From: Chamaecrista fasciculata
Taxonomy: Eukaryota > Streptophyta > Magnoliopsida > Fabales > Fabaceae
Assembly (NCBI GenBank): GCA_003254925.1
Contig: QANZ01039468.1
Location: 105,731-169,730 of the forward strand
Direction: 5' to 3'
DNA length: 64,000 nt
The translations under genes were made by a program, and so were the position numbers. Under the pieces are notes generated by a model that worked only from the letters and a program-made list of their open reading frames with translations, was not told where the DNA came from and ran no database searches. Shown in pieces: positions 1 to 14,794 of the stretch (its first letter is position 1; each line of letters begins with the position of its first letter).

Positions 1-3453
<3,453 letters not shown>

Positions 3454-3714
3454 CTGCATGTTACGTCCCCCCCCAAAAAAAGGTGAGAAATGTGATCAAA
3501 AGAGACAAGGATAACAGGAAAAATTTCAAGTTTCATAAGCAACAACATTCAGTGAAGTCCATTAAAGATGGCCAAAGGATCTTGAATATATTTTGCACAC
3601 ACATAGATGGAGATTTAGGATACTATTTTTATGTTATTATATATATATATATATAATTGTTTTTAATTATGATTAGTAATTTATTATTTTGTTGGTCTAT
3701 TATTTATTTATTAA

Positions 3715-3850
3715 TTAATAATTAATTTATAAACGGTCCAGCTCTGATTGAACCATTGAACATTGAACCGCTACTTCGACTGATTCAAAGACTGATTCAA
3801 TGGTCGGTCCGGTTTTAATAATCTTGCATAATGCAATTGCCATATTCTTT
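3715..3850. repeat. degenerate GAACCGGT-type interspersed repeat
   Basis: The stretch with 'GATTGAACCATTGAAC', 'CTACTTCGACTGATTCAA' and 'GGTCGGTCCGGTTTTAAT' resembles segments near 25,105-25,190 and 36,598-36,740. It looks like a small non-autonomous DNA element, but no clean terminal repeats or target duplication were identified. Confidence 0.4.
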
Positions 3851-3954
3851 AAGCCGACGTCGTATAGTTTTAATATCCGCGAAAAAGCCCTCAGATGTAT
3901 CGCTATATTCAAGAATGAAGACTACAGAGTCAAAACTTGCGTTTCGACAGGGAA

Positions 3955-4071
3955 AGGGCATCTGCGCTTGTGGGAACCTTCATATACATTTGCACACACA
4001 CCTTTCTTTCTTCTCCCTCTCCACTCTTCCCTTTATCTTCAAATTGCTTCTGCGCGCACCAGAGCTTTCTC
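3955..4071 (+). other. probable non-coding first exon (5' UTR) of the 77-aa protein gene
   Basis: A CT-rich leader-like stretch with TTTCTTTCTTCTCCCTCTCC ends at TTTCTC followed by the donor GTAAGAATCC. The next acceptor in sense is near 5187, just before the small coding exon. The leader starts roughly 500 bases from the nearest ArfGAP exon on the other strand, so the two genes are head to head. The 5' limit is a guess. Confidence 0.45.
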
Positions 4072-4179
4072 GTAAGAATCCCATGCTCAGCTTACACTAT
4101 CATTTTTTTTTCTAGGGTTCTAGTATGTTTATATAAATATGTGTATGTAATACTATGTATGTATCATGTATGGATATGT

Positions 4180-4206
4180 ATTGTCTGTCTGTCTGTCTGT
4201 CTGTCT
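4180..4206. repeat. (TGTC)n microsatellite
   Basis: Six or more TGTC/CTGT units in the presumed first intron of the small + strand gene. A mixed (GT)n(AT)n tract follows at about 4394-4425. Confidence 0.9.
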
Positions 4207-5240
4207 ATAATATTTGTGTGTATATTAATTTGTACACAGGTTCCGATTTGATTCCACCGTTCAATAGATTAATTTTTTTTTGGATTTATTTAATTGTCAT
4301 GATGGTAGAGATGTGGATGGAGAGAAAAGAAGAAAATAAGGTAAAGTATATGTTGATCATCAAAGGTCAAATTACTATTGTAAGTCGCTAGTGATGTGTG
4401 TGTGTGTGTGTGTATATATATATGTAGAGGGCCAAACATGGACTGGTCTTTAAAATTCTTATGCAAACTGGGGAATGTTCCCTTTGTTCCTGAATGTTCT
4501 CACATCTGCCTGTTATACCCTTACATTGCTTCAGGTTCACAGATTGACTTGTATATTGTACTCTTTAAGGTTATTAATAGATGTATGATGGGGGAGCTAT
4601 TACAGATATTTTTAATCAAGATGCTGAAAATAAATGAATAAATCAGATATTGTGTGGAGTTTTATTTCTTTCCATACACTACACTGGAAAGATTCAATGG
4701 ACGTAGTCTGTGCCCAGACATGGTGCTGCTTTTATTTATTTATTGAATTCAGCTGTCAAATTTCATTCCCTGCTCTCCTATTAATTCTATGAATCTTTCT
4801 CTCCTTTATGCTTTTTTGGTGTTGGAGGGGTGGGTTAGTGGAGGATTCATGCTGGCTCAACATTGTAAGCTTTTCTTTTGGTTAGTTCACTATTAGTTTC
4901 TTATGTAGGCATTAGATGAACTTAAGCTTTGATCGTTGAGATTGACTTTAACGTTGTAACGAAGTTGAAAAACTGCTGATTGGGAAAGCACCTTCTGTTG
5001 ATCTAAGTAAGAAACCCAGGGGACCAAGTCTAGAATGCTTGGTTGATTATCAATAGCTGGGTTACTGCGGTTATCTGATTATGTTGTAATTAATTGAGGC
5101 TGAACTACTTGTTGTTAGAGGTCTATTTTTTGTTTCATTGATATGATTGTTTATAATTTCTAATTATTTTATTTTTCATTGTATTAAGTGGAAAAGTGGA
5201 ATCATTTGATCACTTAAAGTGTAGTGATACCCTTGATCAG

Positions 5241-6164
5241 ATGATTGAGGGCGGAGCTACTGAACAGCCTACACCACAGAAACAGACATGGAGTGAACAA
5301 AAACAGGCTGCTGTCCATGAAGAAATAAGAAGAATGAGCCAACTTCCTGCAAGAAGTACATATGTCAGTCATCGCATGAGGGTTCTTAATAAAATACTGC
5401 AACTTATATCAATTCAGGTAGGTCTATATGGTTCTGTGTTTTGGCATTTGATTTTGTTGACCACATATGCTTGTATTGATTATCTTATCATAATTTAGTA
5501 ATATATTTAGCTAGTATTATTGTATGCTTTCTTTAAATCTTTTGGCATTTGTCTTATTCATATGAACTCCAGATCATTAAACTGGATTATGTAGATCAAA
5601 AGATAAAACAATGTGACATAACTAATGGTATTTATGAATTTAGATAAAAACTATGATTTAGAATAGAATTTTTTTAGGAGGTGAGAAGACCGGAGAAGTA
5701 AGAAAATGAAAAACAGGTCATATGATTGTAAAGTAAGAAAAAGCAACTGAAGAATTATCTCCTGATGTCCAGATTAAATATTGTTGTATTGTACGCCTAA
5801 ATAAGAAATATGATTTTTTTTATGACATTGCAATTTATGATTGGTTCGCCCCTTTCTGGAAATTACTGTAGTTTCCACAGTTTTGTCCACTTAAATGCTA
5901 GTAAACTTTTACATTTCAGGTTTAAGTTTAATTCACTTTTGACACCTGTCATATAGCTCATAATCTGGAATTTTTTTTTCTTTTTTCTTTTTCTTTTTTT
6001 TATTTTTAGCATGACAAATTCTTGTTAGTGTATGTTATGGTTATATTTGATAAGTTATGCTAGGAATTTATTAACTGTGATCTACTTCTACCTTTTTCTT
6101 TTGTCAGAGATCTGCTGCAGAGGAGGAAGAATTAGAGTTGCTTTTTTCTGGGCTGTCTCTGTAA
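5241..6164 (+). CDS. conserved-looking 77-aa protein, function unknown
   Basis: Two coding exons, 5241-5417 and 6108-6164, are joined in phase 0 (donor CAG|GTAGGT, acceptor TTGTCAG|AGA). The product is 77 residues and fully helical-looking: TWSEQKQAAVHEEIRRMSQL, then STYVSHRMRVLNKILQLISI, then an acidic stretch and the C-terminus ELELLFSGLSL. There is no signal peptide or membrane segment. The frame is open upstream of the chosen ATG to the acceptor near 5188, but contains no earlier ATG, which favours residue 1 at 5241 and a UTR exon near 4.0 kb. The amphipathic heptad pattern suggests a small adaptor that binds a partner; that is inference. I recognise no named family. Confidence 0.7.
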
Positions 6165-6624
6165 AATATATGCCCTTGCCCCTGGCTGTGGTAAATTTTG
6201 GAAGAATATATTTCTAATGATCGTCAATCAGCACTGTGGTCTTTATTGAAACCCACTTCTTATTTTGGCTTGAGTTACTGTTTTGATTGAACTTGTTTTC
6301 ATATTTTTTCTCTCTGATTATTTATAGCATAGGTCTAATCTATATTTATAATATGAATTTTGAACCTTTCAGTGTTATTTCTTCTATTTTACGCATGTGA
6401 ACAAATTGCTTATTATTTAAATTCTTATTTTTCTCCTTCTTTACCAGACTTATACATGCCCCAGCACCCTATAAGTTTTGAGCGTTGCATATTTTCCAGC
6501 ACCACTTTTTTTATAGGGATAGATAAGTGGTAGTTAGCTTTGGTCATTGAATATTAGGCTCTAGCCTGTAAAATTGCACTGATCACTTCGACTCAGCTAC
6601 TGCCATAGCAACATTTTTTTTTGA

Positions 6625-6885
6625 GAAAACTTATTTTTTGGTCCTTGAATTTGTCCCAAAATTATGATTTAGACTTAGTTACTGGATATTGGAAATATAC
6701 TTTTTGGTCCCTATATATTACAAACCTTGACTGTGTTGTTTAGCCCTTGAAATGTTTTCTGTGGAGACTAAATAATAAATAGTTGATATTTGTTAAAAAA
6801 AATCAGGAACCAAAAAGTGTAGCTTTACTATTTAGGGCTAACATAGTCTTAAGACAAATTTAAGGACTAAAAAAATAAGTTTTTC
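6625..6885. mobile_element. MITE with ~30-base terminal inverted repeats
   Basis: The left end reads GAAAACTTATTTTTTGGTCC and the right end reads its near complement (GGACTAAAAAAATAAGTTTT). The pair are imperfect inverted repeats enclosing about 200 bases with no coding capacity. It lies between the 77-aa gene and the LINE insertion. Confidence 0.7.
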
Positions 6886-7780
6886 TTGTTCTTTTACTTC
6901 TATTTGGGCTTCTATCATCGTAATATAATTATTTCACTATCATTAATTCATTATCTCCTTTCCTTCCTTGTGTTCCTTTATTTCTTGCCTTACCAAGGAG
7001 GGTTCATTCTTTCTTAGTATGGTCAGCCACTCTTGCGGTAGCCGATTTTGTTATGATTCTGCTAAAGTCTGATGGCCCTGGAAATGATAGTATGATGTAA
7101 ATTGGGTCTACCTTTTTTGGATGTAGCCTTTTGGACCTTTCACGTGATTGATAGATGGAAAAATTTTATATTTGTTGTTTTAGTTTGGGTGGCTAAATAT
7201 TTGTGCTAACTGCCAATTTGATAGCGGGGTCATGTTGGAACATGATTCAACTTTTTGTGTCGTTGATTCAACCCTTCTGATTTTTGGTATTGGATGGCGT
7301 CTTCTGCACTGATTCATATTCTTATTTTATCTCTCGTATTTGTGCTCTTATATTTCTCTGGAATTTTTTGTTTGCAGGCTTCACCTTTCTTGTGCCAATG
7401 TGATGGAAAAATACATTTTTTTTTAAAAAAAAGTGATGGAAAACTGTGGTTTTAACTATCAAGTTAAACCGTGAATATAACTCCATATGTACAGAAAAAA
7501 GTTAATATCATGCCTTTTTTGGACGAATCGTTACATACGTTTGTGCTTTAGGTTCTCCTACATAAAATGCTTGTAAATGCCATTTTTAATCAATGACTAT
7601 CCGCAAGCTTTGTACTTATCCTGTAGATTCAGGAAATGGATATGCAATATATAAGATAGTCCGTTGTCTTACCTTCTGTTAAATATACATTAGCAGTTTA
7701 GCGCTTTCTTATTGAGTCAGAAATGTCTGAATGTATCCTCAAATTTGCAATTGTTCTATGTTAAATAAATTCAGGCCAAC

Positions 7781-8152
7781 TACTTAAATTAGTTCTTGAA
7801 ATATGGGGTAATTGCAATGTAGCCTTAATTATTTTTTGGGTCTCAAGTTGTAATTTGGGGTAATTTTTTTCGTTATATATGAGCTCGCAGTCTGATGTAT
7901 TAAGTTTCTCCCTCATACATAGCAGAAAAAGTTGAAGTGGAAAAAAAAAAAGTAATAATAATGCGATATTTTTTTATTCCTCCACCCTTTCTCACTTTTT
8001 CTCTTAACATTTTTTATCACATAAGATGGAGAAAGTACACAGCACAACTAATTTGAAACACAACTCAAACATTTACTATACCAACTTGAGACTAATAGAA
8101 CTTCGAAGATCATATTGCAACTATCCCTAATTTCAAGAACCAATTTAAATAC
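7781..8152. mobile_element. MITE with long terminal inverted repeats
   Basis: The left arm (TTAAATTAGTTCTTGAAAT, then GGGTAATTGCAATGTAG) is mirrored at the right by ATTGCAACTATCCCTAATTT and CAAGAACCAATTTAAAT. The interior is AT-rich and non-coding. Confidence 0.75.
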
Positions 8153-8300
8153 TCAACCTGCAATTTGTACATTTCCGAAAATTTCCATTTGTAATTAAGG
8201 TGTCATGTTATGTTTCTTGTGGACTGGAGATCTAGCTAAGTTTTGGTCGGGTTGGGATTTGGGATACTATACTAAACTATATTTTCATATAAAACAATAG

Positions 8301-9548
8301 ATTCCTCTGGGGTCTAAGTTCTGGTGGGAACCTCGACATACCAAGCCTCCTGACTTTCAATGTGTGGCTGATCTCAGATCTTCACCCTCTGGGGGATGGG
8401 ACCCGAATAAAGTTCATCAATGTTTTGAGCTCTCCGTAGCTTGTCAGGCTTTAGAAACTCCTCTTTCCCTATGTGGGTCTCCAAACAAGCTTTTTTGGTT
8501 ACATTCTCCGAATGGAGTTTACTCAGTGGCTTTAGGCTACTCTCGGCTGCTTTTCGAGCAAGCAGCCTTGACGTCTAATCGGGTCTCAGACCTCCGATGG
8601 GACGTCTTTTGGAAGATTAAAGTTCCGTCCAAAGTGCTGGTTTTCATTTGGAGGCTTTATCACGATGCTCTCCCGACTATCCGGACTCTTCAACATCATC
8701 ATCTGCACATCCAAGGAGGCTGTGTTCACCAGCTCGAGAATAGTAATTATCTCTTCTTTGAGTGTTGTTCCTCGAGAGCAGTTTGGTTTGGGGTCTTACC
8801 TCAGGCACTGCGCGGCATGTCCCAGGCAGACTCAGTCAAAGTTTGGCTTCATACTCTTGTGGATCTCTGCCTGAATTCAGCCTCTAATGTCTCTTCTTGG
8901 ATTGGACTGGCCTTGTTTACCCTGTATACTATATGGTTGACAAGGAATGGGTGTATTTATGACGGTATCTCCCCTGACCCTGTTTCTGCAATCAACAGTG
9001 TTCGAGCCTTTGACCTTACATTTGCATAAGCTTTGCGGGCCACCAACCATGCTCCTAAAAGCTCGCGACTCTAGTCTCCTAAGAAGGATTGGCCTATCTG
9101 TGTTCGGTCTATCAACCCAGGATTGGCAATCCTTCTTCTTACACGGAACTTCAGAAGAATGTTTTCTGTCTATTTTATTGTGTTGGCATAGGACCGTCTA
9201 TCTACTTTGGAAAGAAGTCTAACACCCGTAACTTGGATCGTCATCTTTTTGTCTTCTCTGTCCTTCGTGATATAGTTATGGCACATCTTTCTCTCTTTGT
9301 CTCTCAGGTTACATTTGCTACAGACAAGCCTGGATTCCTCTAGCTTTTGGCAAAGCCGTCCAGCACCTGCCCTCTTCTTCAACCTATTTTGGAGGATTTG
9401 CGGATGGTACTTCCTGCTGGAAACACCGACTTTCTCACAATGACTTCTTCCAGTTCTTGGCAGCGAGGGCCCCTCATGTGCCGATTATGTTAAGTTTAGA
9501 TTTCACAATTACTCTTTGATCTCTCTGCTGTTATTATAAAAATAAAAA
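8301..9548 (+). mobile_element. 5'-truncated LINE (L1-type) insertion with target-site duplication
   Basis: An open frame at 8364-9029 encodes 221 residues with the plant L1 zinc-binding region: KVPSKVLVFIWRLYHDALPT, later LFFECCSSRAVWFGVLPQ. This is the domain that normally follows the reverse transcriptase. The N-terminal endonuclease and reverse transcriptase are absent. The element ends in an A-rich tail (near 9538-9548). ATAAAACAATAG stands directly before the element (8289-8300) and again directly after the tail (9549-9560). That is the signature of target-primed insertion, and the left junction fixes the truncation point. The finger has lost one expected cysteine (CVHQLENSNYLFFEC), so the copy is inactive. 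Confidence 0.85.
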
Positions 9549-9791
9549 ATAAAACAATAGAAAGATAAATATAGAATAGCGGACCTGACGATTAATATAT
9601 AAATATATATTAAAATTAATATTATTTAGTTGAAACTTGAAAGTTTGATTAAAAAGTAATACTATATTCCCAATTTTCACCAAAACCCACTCTTGTGATA
9701 ATTTCTCTAATCGAAGTACAATCCATTCCTTCGTCCCTCAGATTGCTATCGGAATCGACGAAATCTCCCACTCAGAATCGCTCTAGATTCA

Positions 9792-10926
9792 ATGGCTGAC
9801 GCTGCTGTAAATGTAATCAACAGAGCACGCATCGGCGTCTCTGATTTTGACCTCCGACATAAGATAAGCCGAATCTTTGCAGATCTCGTCAGGTTCGCCG
9901 TCGATTCCGCCGTCGACAGCTCTCGCTTACTTATCCCTGGTCTGGTTTCTTTCTCTCGCTATTCTCTATTGTTCTTCTGTTATTTGAAAATTTCCTTTCT
10001 ATCTGAATTTATACTAGTTTTGTCGTCTTTACGTAACTAGTTTGTCGTTTTAAATTGATTGTATTGTTCTTCAAAGGGTACGTGTTCCTATATTTTACAG
10101 AAATTTTGGGTTGTACATGGTAGAGAACATAGAAAACGATAAGCTAGAGATAGGTTATATCATTTGTTGTTGACATGGATCTAGTCTGTAATTACTGAAG
10201 TTGGTACCTTTGATGTGTATAAGAGTCTGGGATTTTTTAAATATTGGTTTAATTACCGAAAATCAGCTCCTTGCAATCTCTTTAGTGACTGAGTTGTATG
10301 TATAGTTTGTAAGGTGTTTATGGAATAATTAATTTGCAATGAGTCACAAGTTTTTGAGGATTAAATCAAATATTTCAAAAAAATTAATTACTAAAATGAC
10401 AGCATCTATATAATCTAGGGACCAAGTGTTAGTGTACTCCTATCTAGTATCGTCACCATAATTCCCTGTTCGTTTATTCATTGGTTTCTTTGTACTGTAA
10501 TACAGCAGCAATGCGGCATAAGTGGTGCATGAATTACTTTTCTTTGATGCTTATGACTCAAAGCCATATATAAAATGCTATTCTTCGATTCTGTTGCATC
10601 TCTAAATTCTGTTTCTGCCTTTGTTGAGTTTTTTAGTAGGTAAGAAGCAGGCACACAAGCCAGCGAAAGAAGCATTGATGGATATACCCTTGTCAACACC
10701 ATTGGAGGCCAAGAAGAAACCTGATTTTAGTGTTGCAAATGACATTCAATTGCTAAAAATGGAAGAGATGGAAAAAGATATGGATAATCTAAAGCGGCAG
10801 TACAAAACCTCAACCAAGTTAGTGGATGGATCAGGGCCACTCAAGAAACCCTCGGATGATGACCTAAAGGAAATAGATATACCCAAGAAGAATGGAAGAA
10901 GATTATTTATTAGGTCACGGCTTTAA
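9792..10926 (+). CDS. ~145-aa protein of unknown function, two exons
   Basis: Exon 1 is 9792-9939 and exon 2 is 10640-10926, phase-1 junction (TATCCCTG|GTCTGG ... TAGTAG|GTAAG). Residues 1-49 read MADAAVNVINRARIGVSDFD and run to SSRLLIP. The second exon gives GKKQAHKPAKEALMDIPLST, then a charged helix (LLKMEEMEKDMDNLKRQYK) likely to be a short coiled coil, and a basic C-terminus GRRLFIRSRL. There is no signal peptide or membrane segment. An upstream leader begins near 9,700, downstream of an AT-rich stretch with TATA-like sequence around 9,595. The acceptor has two in-frame AGs three bases apart, so isoforms with or without one valine are possible. It resembles plant-specific hypothetical proteins; no function is claimed. 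Confidence 0.75.
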
Positions 10927-12135
10927 AATGGATTTGTAATAAGAAATCACAATTTAGAGATCCAATGTAGAAGAATAGTGCGCATCACAGCTGTGTAGTT
11001 TGTTTTTTCTTTTGGACTCTCTTCAAGTGCAAGGGCAAGTAAAAGGATATAACTACCACTCTCTTCAAGAATTCTAGGAACAATATGGTGTTTGTATATG
11101 TAATAGCCAGGATTTAATTTAAAGTTTAAACAATCTGACTTGTGGTCAGATTAAATTTTAATAGTTGAATGTATTACATAGTATTTTACTTATTTGTTAA
11201 TTGTACTCTTAGGTAGTGTGCATCCATGCCTAGGGCCTGTGGTCCTGCAACTTGTTTCTACTGACAGTTATATTTTATTTTATTTTAAATGATTTTTTAG
11301 TGTTTATAATATCTTGGTAGAATACTAGAATTTATAGTGAACATTGAATTTCAGTGGGAAAACTCCATAGTGGAAGATGATGTCTTTGTGTACAAAGCAA
11401 TGGTATAGCGTGAATCTGGTCCTCGTGTGACTTGTGTCCATGACATAATTTTGAACAGGTCTTGTAATTGATAAAAGAAATCAACATTCATGATTGTTCC
11501 ATGTTGCGTGTGATGTTCTTACAGTCTGCTGTGACTGGTTAGCCTTGATAATTTTCACAAAGTTAAAAAATTCTTTGATAATCCCATATTTGTCTTGCAA
11601 TTGAATTTTTATCAAAAATGAATTCACTTCCACGATTAAGATATAACAGATAAAAAAAACGCGCAAGATTCAAAATCTGATTGAGGAAGATATATCTGCT
11701 AGTTAAACAGCAACCAGCAATACCATTATCTACCAATGCAGTAGGCATAAAAAGCAGCGTTTTCAAACAGGAGGAACAAAAAAGGAACATAAAGGCCCTT
11801 TCCATAATTCCAAGTAAACAATTTTTTATATATATAGTTTTTTTTTACAAGAGATTTCGAGCTAACAATCTTTTATCCTAATTCAAACATCTCCGATCCC
11901 AATTCACTTGAGCTAGCCTCCAAAAGCAATTTTAATAAATGGTCCTTCAAGCAGTAGTCAGTACCAATTTTCTCACAAGTAAATAACTGTGTTGGTTATG
12001 TAATGAAACCCTTAATATTAGAGTTAATTATGTCTTTAAAGCAGCCTTAGGCCAAAAATTCCGAGGACACCAATCTTGATCACGTCCTCCATAACAATGT
12101 CTTGAGTAAATTTTACCAATTGAAGTTAATTTCCA
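10927..12135. other. intergenic region between convergent genes
   Basis: This 1.2 kb separates the 3' ends of the unknown two-exon gene (+) and the PLP enzyme (-). It is AT-rich and has a short palindrome, AATCTGAC..GTCAGATT, near 11,131-11,154. No open frame here has splice-supported or family-like coding content. Confidence 0.6.
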
Positions 12136-14759
12136 TCATATGGACTTCAAAATTTCTCCTAGAACCAGCCCCCATTGGGTCCAATGGGTGCCACCCTGCA
12201 TTGAGAACATGAAATAAAATTTAAGTGGCACCTTATGGAAATTGGAAACAAAACTTGAGCGAAAATCTTCAAGCATTTTACTTTTCAAGACAAACATGAA
12301 ACGACATTTTCAAAGAGTTAATCATATGGTGTTAAGTTGTAAAGTAAATTTGCGTGTTATGTTTCTATAAAAGAACTTGATAGTAAATAATTATAAAGGT
12401 ACCAAAATTTTGTTCAGTGAACAGGTAGTGATACAACATGAAAATACACATACTTGGCAGAATACAGCAAATGGCTCTCTAAGCGGTCCATCACATGAAA
12501 GCTCACTAGTACTCCCATCAATAAAGGTTCCATCAGCAAAGATCACCTGTGATTGATAAGAAAGTCATTGTCAATGTATGTTAGGAGAGAAAAAATCATC
12601 ATAAACATCTTAAAAAAATCAAACTCCGGCGAGACCTCTGATGCATATCCAGGAGTTGTACCCGCAACAGGTTTGGTATATGAACCTACAGGGGAGCTCC
12701 TCTGAACAGCCTCGCAAAAAGCAAGGAGACGCTCCCGTGTTCCAAGTTGTACAGCCTAAAAACAATGAATCAAAGATTAGTTTTGAAGTTTTTTTGTTAA
12801 TGGTCTAATGGATGTAAAATTAAATAAAATAAATGAGAAAACCTGCACTGTATCACACCGAGGAACGCGAGGGAGTGGCTGCACTTTATAGCCTTTAGAA
12901 GCCATAACCTCAGCAATTAGAAAAGAACCCTTACATAGAGTGAAAAAACTCTCAATATCTGATATTAACAAGAAAAGTGCAAACTCTAACTTTTCAAATG
13001 CAGAATCCATTACCTTGATTGCTTCCCCAACCATTTGAGGAGAAAGAAACAATCCCTGGAAAAAGGACCGCATGATATCACCGGGGGTTGAACCACAGTC
13101 AACCCCAAGCCCAGGTGCCGAAAGACGGGCTGCAGCCGCTTCAACCCATTTCCTTTTTCCAGCAACATATCCACCGCATGGTGCAATTGTTCCTCCTGGA
13201 TTCTTAATCAAACTGCCTGCAATCAAATCTGCACCCTACCAAACAACGGACTATATAATATCACACTCATCTTAGAGGAATGGAGCATTGTTAGATTGTT
13301 TCACATACCACCATGGGAGGTTCAATGACTTCCACAAATTCACCATAGCAATTGTCAACCATGATTAAGCAGTCAGGATTCTGCATCTGAAAATATACAT
13401 ATATATTATGCCTAGGTGCGTCACATATAAAAGAAACTATGGGTAAAAAGTTCAAACTCTTATTATATATACAATCAAGAACCTTACTCTTATTATCTTT
13501 ATTGCCTTCCCTATGTCATTAACACTTAAACTCTGACGCCACGAGTAACCACATGACCTTTGTATGAGTGCACATTTTGTTATGGGTTTGACAGCGACCA
13601 TCAGGGAATTCCAGTCAAGTCCACCATCCTCAGCAAGCTAATAGGAAAAGATCAGAAAAGACTCATAGTTCATAAATTACAACCAGATATCTAGACTTTA
13701 TGCTAGGACTAGACTTGACTAACGTTCTTCAGGTATTTATCATTGAGTTCTCCAGTAAAAATATGACAGGAAGAATTATTCTTTTTTATAAAGATCTAAA
13801 TATATGGTACTGACCTACCAAAAAGTCCACTTGTCATTTTTTGTTGAAAACCTTAATAGCAAATATCTAAAAGCCATACTCAAGTTCTACTACATAATAT
13901 CTATTGTCATACCGGAACTTCTCGATATTTCACGCCAAAATCTTGAAGGGAACCCAGTCCACCACAGTCCCTCTTTCCAATTACTTCCTCTAAGGTGTCA
14001 TAGGGAGCACCAGCAACTGCCAAAAGCTGACAACTATCTTAGTCTAACCATATTCCAGTAATTAATTGGGAAGGAGGCAGGACAACATTGCAAAAGCCAT
14101 CAAGATTCAAGAGAAGTTGTCAACAAAGATGAAGAGCAGAAATAATGTAAAAAAGGAACAATGTGTTACCTCATCCCCAGGCCTCAATAAAGCAAATAAA
14201 GCACATGTGATAGCATGGGTACCTGAGAAGAACTGTAGATAGAAGAAAAGATTACAACTTCTGGTGCTTTGTATTGTTAGTTACTCATGTCAGTAAGAAG
14301 TACATGAAAGCAACAACAATAACATAAGGACAACTGAAAACCTGAGAACGAACAATGGCTGATTCAGCCCCAACAATTTCTGCAAAAGCTTGGTCAAGAG
14401 CCTCTCGGCCCCCTGCTTCATCATGACCATAACCAGTGCAACCACCAAAGTGCTGATAGCAGGGGCAGGCATGATAAAAACTAATTAAGGTCATATGTTA
14501 CGGGATGTAATAAGTAAAAGAAACATGAGATGCTGACTAAGCTTTCAGCCTCTAAGCTATTTCATTTATAGATTGAAAAGACTGAAGTACATGGAGCACA
14601 TTCATACTTGATTGCTCGGTCATATTATCCAACAAAAATGGTTTGAACAGAACAGTGGTTTACACTCAACATTCAAAACAGATCATAGTTACTAAACATG
14701 CCACCATAGGCTCAACATCCTAAATATTGAATTTAGAAAAAAAAAAAAAAAAAAAAAAN

Positions 14760-14794
<35 letters not shown>

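Noticed and set aside
3800-4391. Several overlapping plus-strand frames of 78-104 codons
   Set aside because: They overlap each other, cross a microsatellite and a splice donor, and match no family; the region is better read as leader and intron.
5196-5240. N-terminal extension of the 77-aa protein
   Set aside because: The frame is open to the acceptor but its first codon at 5196 is GTG, not ATG; the first ATG is 5241.
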